A stretch of DNA of 64,000 nucleotides, taken from positions 37,709-101,708 of the forward strand of contig JAYYEI010000070.1 of assembly GCA_036159995.1 (NCBI GenBank), given 5' to 3'. Shown here piece after piece: positions 25,212-34,035 of the stretch (within the stretch, counting starts at the first letter, position 1; the number at the start of each line of letters is the position of its first letter). A model generated the notes under the pieces. The model had not been told where the DNA came from. It saw nothing but the letters and a program-made list of their open reading frames with translations, and did no database searches. The stretch comes from UBA8752 sp036159995. GTDB taxonomy: Bacteria > Bacteroidota > Bacteroidia > Flavobacteriales_D > Sanyastnellaceae. A program made the translations under genes and the position numbers.

Positions 25212-28018
25212 GCCGCTTTCGGTTGTCGCCGGTTTTCGGTCCGGCGGCGCTGACGGACGGCCATGAGGGCGCCGGCGGTCATGATGAGACAGCCGAGCCA
25301 GAGCAGGTTGATCTGGGGGAAGACGATCGCCTGCATCACGATGAAGTCCCGTCGGATGGACAGGTTCTCCCAGATGACGGTCTCGAAGGTGGCTTCCGCC
25401 GGTCGGAATCCGTCGATGCGGACCTTGATGCCGCGGGTGTCCAGCGTGACCATGTCGGGGATGAGCAGACTGTCCCGAACGATGTAGAGGGCGGTGAAAT
25501 TCGTGTCCGGGCCGTTGCCGGTCAGCCGGAAATGAGCGGCGACCGCGAGGTCCTTGTCGAGCAAGCCGAAGGCAGGTTTTTGGTTCAGCGTGACGGCAGA
25601 GATGGAATCGAGGGCGAGGATGGATTTGCCGATGACGAGGCTGTCGCGTCGCATCAGGTCGTGCTTGCGGCCGTCCATCCAGCCGTCTTCATCCGCCTCC
25701 GGATCGGAGACGCGGCCCCATTTGATGTGGGTGTAAAGGTCGCGGTTCCAGTAGCGCTTGGTATCGGGCTCGGGCGCGTTGCCCATCTGCTCGTTGAGTT
25801 GGATGCGCGGATCGAGGGTGAAGACAAAGGGGCCAGGCCGCCCGGCGGACCAGGGCTTGGCCTCTCGCTGCTGGCGCTCGTTGGGGATGGGGATGAAGGT
25901 CCAATGGTCCTCCAGATCCGAGGTGAAATCCGGGCTGGCCGTGTGGCCTTGGAGACATTGGAAGAGGAAACCGTCCCGGGCGACGACCTGGCCGGCCTCG
26001 TAGGTCTCCGGCACCGTCTCGTAATAGTCCACGGCGAACTTGGCGTGGATGCCCTCCTGCCGCCGTTCGCGGTAGCAGACGTAGTACGGGCCCATGGGGA
26101 TGGTGTCGCCTTCGAGCAGGAGCAGGTCCTCCTCGTTGGACAGCGCCTCACTCAGCATGGCGAGGTCGCCGAAATGGTTGGCGCTGATGATGTCCTTCTT
26201 GGCTGTGGACAGCACCGCCCCGAAGATGACCAGGGCGAACCCGATGTGGGAGAGACTGGCACCGGCGAAGTTCCACTGCCCTTTCAGCACCTGGACCACA
26301 TAATCGGCGTTGGCGGCGGCGGACCAGAGGCAGGCGAGGAGCAGGGCCACGCGCGGAGTTTCCCACGTGTCGAAGTCATACGCCAGCAGGAAGGCGCCGG
26401 TCAGGACCACCGCGGCGAGCAGGCTCCGGAGCAGCTTCATGAACAAGCCCTTGCCACTGTCGGTGCGGTAGCGCAGGTACTGCGTGAAGGCGGTGATGCT
26501 GATGAAGAGGAAGGCCAGGGGCACTTGAACCGCATGGTAGGTGGCGTCAAAGTCCGTTCCGGGGGCCAGGTCGTGTGCGGCGAGCTTTCGGGCGAGGGGC
26601 CACCCGGTCGATTGGAAGAGCCGGTCGAAGAGGCCGCTGAACGGCTCGAGGAAGTGGTTGAGGACCGGCAGGCTGGTCTGGAAGGTGATGTGGACCGCCG
26701 AGGCGAACATCAGCATGCCGCCGACAAACATCCAGAATTCCCGGGTCCAAAGGGGGCTTTCCTTGTCCGTTCGGGGCAGATGCGTGAGGTGTCCGCGCAG
26801 TACGGCGGCCGTCATGAGACCCAGCATCAACAGGATGCAGATGGCCGGTTGGCCTGCGATGACCCCGATGGACAGCGCGAGTTGCAAACCGGTGAAGACG
26901 AGCCGTTCGCGGCCGGGAGGCAGGGTCAGCGCCGTGAACAGGACGCAACAGCCGAGCAGGAAGGCGAGGAGCTGGGGCAGGATGCCGCTGTCCACGAAGC
27001 TGTGGACCGAGGTGTCGCCCAGGATGCCGCTCTTGGTCAGGAAGGTCGAATAGACGACCAACAGGAAAGACAGGCCCACCATCAAGTACGTGGCGGTGAC
27101 GGCCGTGCCGGGTTTGTTGCGGTTGATCAGCAGCAGGTGGGCGCCAGCCACCAAGACCAGCCAGGGCACCAGCGAACTGTTCTCCACCGGATCCCAGGCC
27201 CAGAACCCGCCGAAGCTGAGGGCCTCATAGGCCCAGGCGCCTCCCATGAGGATGCCGGCTCCGAGGATGGCGACGCCGAAGAAGGACCAGGTCACCGCGC
27301 GGCGCATCCACGTGGTGTGGTCACCGACCCAGAGTCCCGCCACGGCCATGGCGAAAGGCATGAGGGTGCTCGCAAAGCCGAGGAAGAGCGTGGGCGGATG
27401 GATGACCATCCAGTAGTTCTGGAGCAGGGGATTCAGTCCCTGACCGTCGGCGAATTGGGGGATCAGGGCGAGGTAATCGGGATTGAAGGTCCAGGGCAGG
27501 CCGAGATTTTGCGGGGCTTCGCGCAGGAGGAGAAAGGGGTCGAGGCCAAATTGGAAATCACCGAAATAGAGGCCGAGGAGCATGGAGCTCAGGCCGGTGA
27601 ACACGCCGCCATGGACGGCCATGACTGGCGCTTCTAGCGGCCCGGGATTCCGCCGGAGGAACAGCATGGCCAACACCAGCATCCACGACATCCAAATGAG
27701 GAATCCGCCTTCCTGTCCGCCCCAGAAACTGGACAGCGTAAACCCGAAGGGCATGGCGTCATTGAGGTGTTTCCAAACGTATTGGAACTCGTAGCGGTGG
27801 CAGAAGATGAGCAGGTACAGCAGGGCTACGGTCGCCAGAATGCTGCCGGCGTGAAGGCGGAACCCCCAGCGGCCGAGCCGCATCCAATGTGATTCCGGCT
27901 GTCGCACCGCGACGGCATATCCGATGGTCGAGGCCAGGGCCGAGGCGAAGGCCAAGGCGAGGAGGAGGCGTCCGAGGGAGGCCGCCCAGGTCCATTCTCC
28001 GAGATAGGCGATGTCCAC
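25208..28018 (-). CDS. ccmF: Cytochrome c maturation protein CcmF
   Basis: The 936-residue polytopic membrane protein belongs to the heme-handling family with the tryptophan-rich WWD motif, here GGFWAWDPVENSSLVPWL at about 270. It should take heme from CcmE and, with CcmH, attach it to apocytochrome c on the periplasmic side. Conserved histidines are visible in VIHPPTLFLGF and in TSVHSFVDSG. It is much longer than the roughly 650-residue E. coli protein because of a C-terminal soluble region (about 640-890). It is the fifth gene of the ccm unit and starts 11 bases after ccmE ends. Confidence 0.93.
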   Translation of the reverse strand: MDIAYLGEWTWAASLGRLLLALAFASALASTIGYAVAVRQPESHWMRLGRWGFRLHAGSILATVALLYLLIFCHRYEFQYVWKHLNDAMPFGFTLSSFWGGQEGGFLIWMSWMLVLAMLFLRRNPGPLEAPVMAVHGGVFTGLSSMLLGLYFGDFQFGLDPFLLLREAPQNLGLPWTFNPDYLALIPQFADGQGLNPLLQNYWMVIHPPTLFLGFASTLMPFAMAVAGLWVGDHTTWMRRAVTWSFFGVAILGAGILMGGAWAYEALSFGGFWAWDPVENSSLVPWLVLVAGAHLLLINRNKPGTAVTATYLMVGLSFLLVVYSTFLTKSGILGDTSVHSFVDSGILPQLLAFLLGCCVLFTALTLPPGRERLVFTGLQLALSIGVIAGQPAICILLMLGLMTAAVLRGHLTHLPRTDKESPLWTREFWMFVGGMLMFASAVHITFQTSLPVLNHFLEPFSGLFDRLFQSTGWPLARKLAAHDLAPGTDFDATYHAVQVPLAFLFISITAFTQYLRYRTDSGKGLFMKLLRSLLAAVVLTGAFLLAYDFDTWETPRVALLLACLWSAAANADYVVQVLKGQWNFAGASLSHIGFALVIFGAVLSTAKKDIISANHFGDLAMLSEALSNEEDLLLLEGDTIPMGPYYVCYRERRQEGIHAKFAVDYYETVPETYEAGQVVARDGFLFQCLQGHTASPDFTSDLEDHWTFIPIPNERQQREAKPWSAGRPGPFVFTLDPRIQLNEQMGNAPEPDTKRYWNRDLYTHIKWGRVSDPEADEDGWMDGRKHDLMRRDSLVIGKSILALDSISAVTLNQKPAFGLLDKDLAVAAHFRLTGNGPDTNFTALYIVRDSLLIPDMVTLDTRGIKVRIDGFRPAEATFETVIWENLSIRRDFIVMQAIVFPQINLLWLGCLIMTAGALMAVRQRRRTENRRQPKAA

Positions 28019-28029
28019 GGGGGTCGGGC

Positions 28030-28434
28030 TCAGGGAGCGTCGGTCGTCTCAGCGAGGCTGTGCGACTGCTCGTTGTATTTGCTCGGGCACTTCATGAGCA
28101 TCTCGCCTGCGATGAACTGGCCGTCCACCACCCGGCCATAGAGATCGATGGACTCACTCTGTTCCAAGCCGGTGGGCTTGGGCTTGTTCAAGATCACTTC
28201 CCGGACTTCGCCCTCCTTGTCGCGCATGTGAAAGCGGGTCCGTGACACCGAGACCTCTGGGTTGTACACGACGGGGTGGTCGGTGTCGAGGGTGCCCGAG
28301 ACCTTGAATTCAATGCCCGGTTCTGCAAAGGCCCGGGCGAAGACGACCGACTCGCTGTTGGTCGTGAAGACACTGAACAGCGTGCCCATGAGCACGGCCA
28401 CGAGGAGGAGAACGACGATGTTGGTTCGGCTCAT
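28030..28434 (-). CDS. ccmE: Heme chaperone CcmE, cysteine (CxxxY) type
   Basis: The 134-residue protein has an N-terminal transmembrane anchor (IVVLLLVAVLMGTLFSVF) and an OB-fold periplasmic domain. In E. coli CcmE heme binds covalently to a His in an HxxxY motif. Here the same place reads MLMKCPSKYN, with Cys116 and Tyr120, so it is the CxxxY variant known from archaea and some deltaproteobacteria. It sits between the ccmD-like gene and ccmF, which supports the assignment despite the missing histidine. Confidence 0.9.
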   Translation of the reverse strand: MSRTNIVVLLLVAVLMGTLFSVFTTNSESVVFARAFAEPGIEFKVSGTLDTDHPVVYNPEVSVSRTRFHMRDKEGEVREVILNKPKPTGLEQSESIDLYGRVVDGQFIAGEMLMKCPSKYNEQSHSLAETTDAP

Positions 28435-28438
28435 GGCG

Positions 28439-28621
28439 TCAGTGGGTGTCGTTGGATTCGGATTCGATGCGGGCGAGGCGCCGGTCCATCCTCCACAGAG
28501 AGAAGGCGATGCCGGCGAGGATGATCAGGGCGACGCCTGTGACCACATGGGCCTTGCCGCTTCCGAAGAAGAAGCCTTCGAGGCTGCTCAGGAACAGGAT
28601 GTGGAACATGGTGTAATTCAT
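28439..28621 (-). CDS. ccmD: Small CcmD-like membrane protein
   Basis: A 60-residue frame starts at the ATG at 28621, overlapping the ccmC stop as ATGA, and ends four bases before ccmE. It holds one transmembrane segment at about 25-43 (VVTGVALIILAGIAFSLW) followed by a basic, charged tail (RMDRRLARIESESN). That layout and the position fit CcmD, the small protein that helps release holo-CcmE from CcmC. The N-terminal 24 residues are unusually aromatic (FFFGSG). Sequence conservation in this family is poor, so position counts for much of the call. Confidence 0.72.
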   Translation of the reverse strand: MNYTMFHILFLSSLEGFFFGSGKAHVVTGVALIILAGIAFSLWRMDRRLARIESESNDTH

Positions 28622-29658
28622 TTCGTCAACAGGCGGTGCTCCACACGGTTCATGCGGAGGCGCAGGGTGTACATCCAATAGCACAGGGCGCCCCAGCCGA
28701 TCACGGCCGGATAGAAGACGGCCCGGAGGCTGTTGTCGAGGTCGTAGCTGTTGAAGCCGGGGTTGCCGTCCTTGCCGGGGTGGAGGCTCTCCGTGTAGCG
28801 CGGGAGGACCATCAGGAGGATGACGAGCATCACGAAGGCGAAGACGTTGTAGACGGCAGAGAGGCGGCCCACCCGCTCGTCGTCGCCCATGGCGGCCCGC
28901 AGGATGAGGTAGCCCGTGTAGAGCAGCACGGTCACGAGGGCTCCATTGAGCTGGGGGTCCGAGACCCACCAGGCGCCCCAGGTCCACCGCGCCCACAGTG
29001 ATCCGGTGGCCAGGCCCAGCAGGCCGAAGACGAGCCCCGTCCTCACGGCGGCTTCTCCGCGATGGTCCCACTCGATGCGGTCAGTCCTCAGCTGCATGAG
29101 CGAGGCGACGAATCCGATGCCCATCACGAAGAACATGGCGAACCACATGGGCACGTGCCACAGCAGGTTGCGGATGCTTTCCATGATGTTGGGCTGGTAA
29201 GGAAAGCTGAATCCAAGATCGGGGGCCAACTCCTCCGGGGCCTTGGCTTTGAACTCATCCGCCACGGGGCCGGTGCCGGCGCCTTCGATGAAAAAGGCGT
29301 TGCCGAGGAACAGGGTGCCCGTGGCAGGGGTGAAGAGGAAGGCGTCAAGGGCCGGGGACGGCATCTGTTCCGGGATGGTCACTTCCGCTTCGACGCGGTG
29401 GGGCGCCACCCCGGTCAACCGAGTGTCGATGAGGTCGTTGCCCGACCGGAGGATGAGTCGGTGGCCTTCGGTGGAGATGCCTTCGGCCGCGAAGGGCTGT
29501 CCGACGGCATGGAGTTCAAGGGTCACCGGCCCGGGCACGAGGCGGTCCGGGGACGCTTCCACGAGGCCGGGCTGCAGCGGGGTGCCGAAGCCCGCCACGA
29601 TCACGTAGGCGAGAAGGAGGATCCCTCCGAATTTCCAGAGGACGTTCCAGTTGCTCAT
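28618..29658 (-). CDS. ccmC: CcmC/CcsA-like heme-handling protein with a large extracytoplasmic insertion
   Basis: The 346-residue product has the six-helix CcmC core from about residue 155 (LLWHVPMWFAMFFVMG, then WTWGAWWVSDPQLNGAL, ending NRVEHRLL). CcmC loads heme onto CcmE. Two features are odd. About 130 residues lie between the first transmembrane helix (8-26) and the core; they look like a soluble beta-rich domain. The tryptophan-rich motif reads WWVSDPQ, where E. coli-type proteins have WWxWD. The ATG at 29658 overlaps the ccmB stop as ATGA. The true core function is likely, since the motif histidine (WHVP) is kept. Confidence 0.87.
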   Translation of the reverse strand: MSNWNVLWKFGGILLLAYVIVAGFGTPLQPGLVEASPDRLVPGPVTLELHAVGQPFAAEGISTEGHRLILRSGNDLIDTRLTGVAPHRVEAEVTIPEQMPSPALDAFLFTPATGTLFLGNAFFIEGAGTGPVADEFKAKAPEELAPDLGFSFPYQPNIMESIRNLLWHVPMWFAMFFVMGIGFVASLMQLRTDRIEWDHRGEAAVRTGLVFGLLGLATGSLWARWTWGAWWVSDPQLNGALVTVLLYTGYLILRAAMGDDERVGRLSAVYNVFAFVMLVILLMVLPRYTESLHPGKDGNPGFNSYDLDNSLRAVFYPAVIGWGALCYWMYTLRLRMNRVEHRLLTK

Positions 29659-30341
29659 GCCCGCCAAATGTACGGGAACAGGATGCACGCCATGACGCTG
29701 GTGCCTGCGCTGAGCGCCGCGAGGAACAAGGGGATTTCCCCGAGCATGGACCACGGCGTTCCCTGCAGGGCGCCGGTGGTCATCCGGGTCGCCAGGATGA
29801 GCTGGGGGAGCAGGAGCGGGAGTCCAAGGATGGCGGCCAGGGTGCTGCCTCCGTTTTGGACCTGGGACGCCACCGCCGTGACGAAGACGAGGGTGGTGGT
29901 CATGGACAAACCGCCGAGCCAGGCGGCCAGCACGACCAGCGAGGTCCGGACGCCCTCCCCGGGCCAGCCGAGGAAGAGGACGAAAGCGCCAAGGACAATG
30001 GCGCTGAGCGCCGTGGTGGTCAGGATGGCGTGGAGGAGCTTGCCCAGCATCAGGCCGAGTGGGTCGACCGTCCACTGGAGATAGCGGCGTGTCGCGGACC
30101 GTTCGCGGTCGAAGAGCCGGCCGACGGCCGTGAATCCACTGAACAGATAGACCAGCCAGAGCATGGCCGTCCAGGCTTCGGGCGCGGTGCCTCGGCTGGC
30201 CGCTTGGAAGGCTACGTACACCGAGGACAAGGCGAAGAGGCCGACCGAGGCCAGCTGATGGCCTTGGCGCCACTCGAGGGTCCATTCCATGGCGGCCACC
30301 GTGCGGGCTGTGCGGGCCGTGTTGTGGAAACCGGTGTCCAT
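29655..30341 (-). CDS. ccmB: Heme exporter permease CcmB
   Basis: The 228-residue protein has six predicted transmembrane segments and the CcmB layout, with the family-like stretch GRLFDRERSATRRYLQWTVD after the second helix and FVTAVASQVQNGGSTLAAIL and LPLLLPQLILATR near the end. It is the permease partner of CcmA in the ABC complex that releases holo-CcmE; no ccmA gene is in the window. I chose the ATG at 30341 (MDTGFHNTARTARTV), which shares a base with the exonuclease stop (TGATG). The open frame continues upstream but through the exonuclease gene. Confidence 0.88.
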   Translation of the reverse strand: MDTGFHNTARTARTVAAMEWTLEWRQGHQLASVGLFALSSVYVAFQAASRGTAPEAWTAMLWLVYLFSGFTAVGRLFDRERSATRRYLQWTVDPLGLMLGKLLHAILTTTALSAIVLGAFVLFLGWPGEGVRTSLVVLAAWLGGLSMTTTLVFVTAVASQVQNGGSTLAAILGLPLLLPQLILATRMTTGALQGTPWSMLGEIPLFLAALSAGTSVMACILFPYIWRA

Positions 30342-30898
30342 CAATTCAGTTGAAGGCTCGGAATCTGCTGGGCGACCTTGCAGAAGAGTTCGGCCATGTT
30401 GCGGGCGTCGTCGATGGCCCGGTGTTCCGTTCCGGACCACCGGATCTCCTCGGTCTCGAGGGCGTTCTTCAGGCCAATCTGGTTCTTGGATTGCTTCCAC
30501 TTCCCATAGTGTTTCTGGAAGCAGACGTGGGCGTCGAGCCAGTCCAGCCCGATGTTGTGGAGGTGGGCATCGGTGTTCAGTTGCCGCTTGTCGAATTCCC
30601 CCCAACTCATGGGAATGACGTCATGGGTGCCGACGCCCATCCAGTCCTCGTAGTCCTCCATGACCTCATCAAAGAGGGGAGCATGGTCCACGTCGGATTG
30701 GCGGATGGAGGTGAGCGAGGTGCAGAACTTGCTGATGACCGGGTGCATCAGGGGGCGGACGAAGGCGCAGAATTCGGAAACGATTTCCAGCTGCTCATTG
30801 ACCTTCACGGCGCCGACCTCGATGATCTCGACCCGTTTGGGCCGGCTGGTCCGCCAGCAGGTGGCTTCGAGGTCATACAGGATGAACGCCTTCTCCAT
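30341..30898 (-). CDS. DEDDh 3'-5' exonuclease
   Basis: The 185-residue protein has the exonuclease fold: ExoI motif ILYDLEATCW (Asp and Glu at about 9-11), ExoII within HDVIPMSWGEFDKRQL, and ExoIII EHRAIDDARNMAELF with the His and Asp of the DEDDh type. The overall wording is nearest to the ERI-1/KapD-like exonucleases, which trim RNA or DNA 3' ends. The start is the ATG at 30898; an in-frame TTG at 30907 is part of the promoter box. It is the first gene of the ccm transcription unit, as if it were a passenger, with no known link to cytochrome c. Confidence 0.86.
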   Translation of the reverse strand: MEKAFILYDLEATCWRTSRPKRVEIIEVGAVKVNEQLEIVSEFCAFVRPLMHPVISKFCTSLTSIRQSDVDHAPLFDEVMEDYEDWMGVGTHDVIPMSWGEFDKRQLNTDAHLHNIGLDWLDAHVCFQKHYGKWKQSKNQIGLKNALETEEIRWSGTEHRAIDDARNMAELFCKVAQQIPSLQLN

Positions 30899-30904
30899 GC
30901 CGCG

Positions 30905-30912
30905 CAAAGATA
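30905..30912 (-). promoter_or_regulatory. Predicted -7 box of the exonuclease-ccm unit (TATCTTTG)
   Basis: TATCTTTG on the minus strand is a full match to TAnnTTTG and ends six bases before the ATG at 30898. It would drive the exonuclease, ccmB, ccmC, ccmD, ccmE, ccmF and probably the two genes after them. Confidence 0.58.
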
Positions 30913-30951
30913 CGGGGTGGACCGGCGGTGGTCTTTGCCGTGGAGGGGTGG

Positions 30952-31578
30952 TCAGTCAAGGGGCATGACCCCGGCGGTTTCACCCGGCCTTCTCTGGACA
31001 AGGCCATGGGCGTGGAGAATGTGTTCGATGGCGGCATCGTCTCCCGCAGCGTCGTATTCGCTCTTGAGGTCATGGCCGAATAGCCGGGCCAGGCCCTGCC
31101 ACATGAAGGCGCTGAGACGACCCTTGAGCTCCTGCACCACCCCGAAAGTGGTGCGGTTGGCTTCCCGGTCAATGAGCCGGATGAGGATGACGCCTTCCCG
31201 AATGGTGAGACGTCGGAGTTCCCCTTCGAAGCGGGCTTTGAGCTCCTCTTCCTTGCGGTCGACGAGCGCCCGGCGTTCCTTCTTGCTGTCGATGTCGGCC
31301 ATTTCGATCTCAAGACTGTCCATGGCCCGGCCGGCGAAATCCGCATAGGGCCAGACCTTGAGGACGCGCTTTTCCAGGCGGCTGTAGCGGCGTGATCCAG
31401 GCTGGACCCGATGGTCGGAGGGTATTGAAGGGAGGGAGGCGACTTCTGCAACCTCGAGATGGACGAGGGGAGGCAGGCTGTCGACCGGTGTCGTTTGGGC
31501 TGAGATTGGGGATGCCAGCACAACCGAGACCATCATAGACAGTCCCGGGATGATCAGGAAGAACGGCATCCGCTTCAT
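30952..31578 (-). CDS. DUF4294 family exported protein
   Basis: The 208-residue protein starts with a signal peptide (MKRMPFFLIIPGLSMMVSVVLASPISAQ) and holds the DUF4294 pattern, including RYSRLEKRVLKVWPYADFAG and LTIREGVILIRLIDREANRT. DUF4294 is a Bacteroidota family without a known function. It lies 53 bases upstream of the exonuclease on the same strand and about 50 bases downstream of the biotin carboxylase. The start was set at the ATG of the signal peptide, since the frame extends upstream through non-signal sequence to 31692. Confidence 0.8.
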   Translation of the reverse strand: MKRMPFFLIIPGLSMMVSVVLASPISAQTTPVDSLPPLVHLEVAEVASLPSIPSDHRVQPGSRRYSRLEKRVLKVWPYADFAGRAMDSLEIEMADIDSKKERRALVDRKEEELKARFEGELRRLTIREGVILIRLIDREANRTTFGVVQELKGRLSAFMWQGLARLFGHDLKSEYDAAGDDAAIEHILHAHGLVQRRPGETAGVMPLD

Positions 31579-31630
31579 CGCGGGTTTGAAACGGAATATG
31601 CGCCGGAAAGTTGCCTTTTGGGTGAAGGAT

Positions 31631-33154
31631 TCAGTCGGCAAACCGCTGTTTCCAGGCCCCATTTCGACCGTTGGTTGACGTGTCGGATGCACCGGATGGG
31701 GTCGGGGCCGCCGCCGCTAAGGCCGCCGCGGCTGCACCCCAGTCTTGCGCGGCACGAGCGTCGGAACGGTAGGCCTCAAACCGCTCGGCATCGAAATGGG
31801 CACCGACAAATCCGGTGTCGAAGCGACCGGACACAAAGGCTTCATGATCAAGAACATACCGTCCGAATTCGAGGGTGGTTTCGAGTCCTTGGATGAGGTA
31901 CTCGTCGATGGCACGGCGGAGACGCTCGATCGCCTGGGGCCGGTCCATGCCGTGGGCGCACAGCTTGGAGATCATCGGGTCGTAGTGGATTGAAATGGCG
32001 TCGCCTTGCTCGACCCCGGCATCGACTCGGATTCCGGGGCCTTCCGGAACGACATGGGTGGCGAGAATGCCGGTCGAGGGAAGGAACCCGGCAGGAACAT
32101 CCTCGGCATAGACCCGGAGTTCGATGGCGTGACCCTGGATGCGCAGCTGGTCCTGCGTCAGACGAAGCCGCTCGCCCCGGGCAATCCGCACCTGTTCCTC
32201 GACGAGGTCGACCCCGGTGATCATCTCCGTCACGGGATGCTCGACCTGGAGCCGGGTGTTCATTTCGAGGAAATAGAAATTTCGGTCCGCGTCGACGAGG
32301 AATTCCACCGTTCCGGCCCCGACATAGCCGCAGGCTCGGGCGCAGTCCAAGGCGCATTGCCCCATCTGGTCGCGGAGGGCATCATCGAGCAGGGCGCTCG
32401 GGGCCTCTTCGACGACCTTCTGGTGCCGGCGTTGGATGCTGCACTCGCGTTCAAACAGGTGGACGCCATTTCCGTGGGCGTCGCACAGAACCTGGATTTC
32501 GATGTGCCTCGGTTCCGTCACGAAGCGTTCGAGGAAGACGGCGCCGTTGCCGAAGGCGCTCCGGGCCTCACTCATGGCGCGTTCGGTTTCGCCCCGCAAC
32601 CGGGCAGGGTCATGGACGACCCGCATGCCCTTGCCGCCTCCACCGGCGCTGGCCTTGACCATGACCGGGAAGCCGATCTCGGCAGCCAGCCGTTCCGCTT
32701 CGTCGAGGTCGGTCACCTCGCCTTCGGAGCCGGGCACCAGTGGCACGTCCTGTCGGGCGACCGCTTCCTTGGCCGACAGTTTGTCGCCCATCGTGCGAAT
32801 GCTGTCCGGGCGGGGACCGATGAAGGTGAGGCCGGCCTGTTCGACGGCTTCGGCGAATTCGGCGTTTTCGCTCAGGAAGCCATACCCTGGATGGATGGCG
32901 TCCGCCCCGGTGACCTTGGCGGCTTCGAGGATGCGGTCAAACACGAGATAGCTCTCGGAGGCTGTGGCCGGTCCGATCAGGATGGCCTCGTCCGCATAGC
33001 GGGCAAAAGGCATGGTGCCGTCCACCTCGGAATGGACGGCGACGCTGGGGATGCCCATGGCGCGAAGGGTGCGCATCACCCGAAGGGCGATTTCCCCGCG
33101 GTTGGCGACCAGGACCTTGGTGATGGGCCGGGCAGGGGCCGGTTCATGGCTCAT
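31631..33154 (-). CDS. Biotin carboxylase subunit (acyl-CoA carboxylase)
   Basis: The 507-residue protein is an ATP-grasp biotin carboxylase that carboxylates biotin on a carrier protein for acetyl-, propionyl- or methylcrotonyl-CoA carboxylase. Motifs are KVLVANRGEIALRVMRTLR, DAIHPGYGFLSENAEFAE, KASAGGGGKGMRVV (glycine-rich ATP loop), ECSIQRRHQKVVEEAPS and MNTRLQVEHPVTEMITGVDL. It is longer than AccC of E. coli (449) by a C-terminal Ala-rich tail. No biotin carrier or carboxyltransferase gene is next to it, so the acyl-CoA substrate is open. A CACCTTTG box ends five bases before the start. Confidence 0.93.
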   Translation of the reverse strand: MSHEPAPARPITKVLVANRGEIALRVMRTLRAMGIPSVAVHSEVDGTMPFARYADEAILIGPATASESYLVFDRILEAAKVTGADAIHPGYGFLSENAEFAEAVEQAGLTFIGPRPDSIRTMGDKLSAKEAVARQDVPLVPGSEGEVTDLDEAERLAAEIGFPVMVKASAGGGGKGMRVVHDPARLRGETERAMSEARSAFGNGAVFLERFVTEPRHIEIQVLCDAHGNGVHLFERECSIQRRHQKVVEEAPSALLDDALRDQMGQCALDCARACGYVGAGTVEFLVDADRNFYFLEMNTRLQVEHPVTEMITGVDLVEEQVRIARGERLRLTQDQLRIQGHAIELRVYAEDVPAGFLPSTGILATHVVPEGPGIRVDAGVEQGDAISIHYDPMISKLCAHGMDRPQAIERLRRAIDEYLIQGLETTLEFGRYVLDHEAFVSGRFDTGFVGAHFDAERFEAYRSDARAAQDWGAAAAALAAAAPTPSGASDTSTNGRNGAWKQRFAD

Positions 33155-33159
33155 GCCGT

Positions 33160-33167
33160 CAAAGGTG
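33160..33167 (-). promoter_or_regulatory. Predicted -7 box of the biotin carboxylase gene (CACCTTTG)
   Basis: CACCTTTG on the minus strand differs from TAnnTTTG only in the first base and ends five bases before the ATG at 33154. Confidence 0.42.
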
Positions 33168-33191
33168 GGGCATGGGCGGCGGACTCGCGAA

Positions 33192-34016
33192 TCAGAGGGG
33201 GTACCGGCCTGCGATGAGCCGTTCGAACACGCGGGCGGGGAGCAGGCGCTTCAGCCGGATGGCGAGTTTCTGAAGGGGAGGGGCAACCGTGACATACAGG
33301 GGCGGTCGGGATTGTTCCAGCAGCTTGAGCACGGCCCGGCCCATGTCTTCGGGCTCCCGGGCATGGGCCACCTCGGCGTTGACGGCCTCGCAGACGGGGT
33401 CGAATCCGGGATACGCATCCGCATCGGGTTGGGCGACCTTCAGGCGGTTGTTGTTGATGGCGGTCCGGAAATCGCCCGGGCGGAGGACGGTGACCCGCAC
33501 CCTGTGGCGCGCCAGTTCCATGCTCTGGGCCTCGGCGATCAATTCCACCGCAGCCTTGGACGAGCAGTAGACGCCGCGGAAGGGAAGGCCGACCACGCCG
33601 GCCACGCTGCCCACGTGCAGGAGGTGGCCCTTCGAGGAGATCAGGTGGGGGATGGCCATCCGGCTCACCGTGTGCAAGCCCACGACGTTGGTCCGATAGA
33701 CGGTCAGGAGTTCCTCTTCGGTGGTGTCGCCCATGGCGCCCATCATGCCAATCCCCGCGTTGTTGACCACCGCGTCCAGCCCGTGACCGGCGGCGATGAC
33801 CGTGTCGATGGCCGACTGAACGGATTCCGGGTCCGTGACGTCGAGCTGCACGGTGCCGGGCGTACCTGGAGTGGGAGCGAGGGTGTCCACCTTGCGTCCA
33901 GTGCCCCAGACCCGGTGTCCCGCTTGGGCCAGCACCCGGGCGATGGCGTCTCCAATGCCCGTGGTGGCGCCGGTGACGAGGACTGTTTTGGCATGGGGAG
34001 GGAACGCGTCGGCCAT
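33192..34016 (-). CDS. Short-chain dehydrogenase/reductase
   Basis: The 274-residue classical SDR has the NAD(P)-binding TGATTGIG motif at about 14-21, the NNAG motif (VVNNAGIGMMG), the catalytic Ser in HVGSVAGV and the YxxxK motif as YCSSK. An Arg in TGRK after the second strand suggests NADP preference. The substrate is unknown. I chose the ATG at 34016 (MADAFPP); the in-frame start at 34058 would place the N-terminus inside the SRP RNA gene. Confidence 0.88.
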   Translation of the reverse strand: MADAFPPHAKTVLVTGATTGIGDAIARVLAQAGHRVWGTGRKVDTLAPTPGTPGTVQLDVTDPESVQSAIDTVIAAGHGLDAVVNNAGIGMMGAMGDTTEEELLTVYRTNVVGLHTVSRMAIPHLISSKGHLLHVGSVAGVVGLPFRGVYCSSKAAVELIAEAQSMELARHRVRVTVLRPGDFRTAINNNRLKVAQPDADAYPGFDPVCEAVNAEVAHAREPEDMGRAVLKLLEQSRPPLYVTVAPPLQKLAIRLKRLLPARVFERLIAGRYPL

Positions 34017-34035
34017 GGCGGAAAAATGGGGAAAA

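Noticed and set aside
25223..27637. An 804-residue plus-strand frame opposite ccmF
   Set aside because: It is rich in Glu, Gln and Gly, as expected from the complement of transmembrane codons, while ccmF has the full WWD and histidine motifs.
30899..30907. In-frame TTG start for the exonuclease at 30907
   Set aside because: That TTG is the end of the TATCTTTG box, and the ATG at 30898 begins the protein at the normal place.
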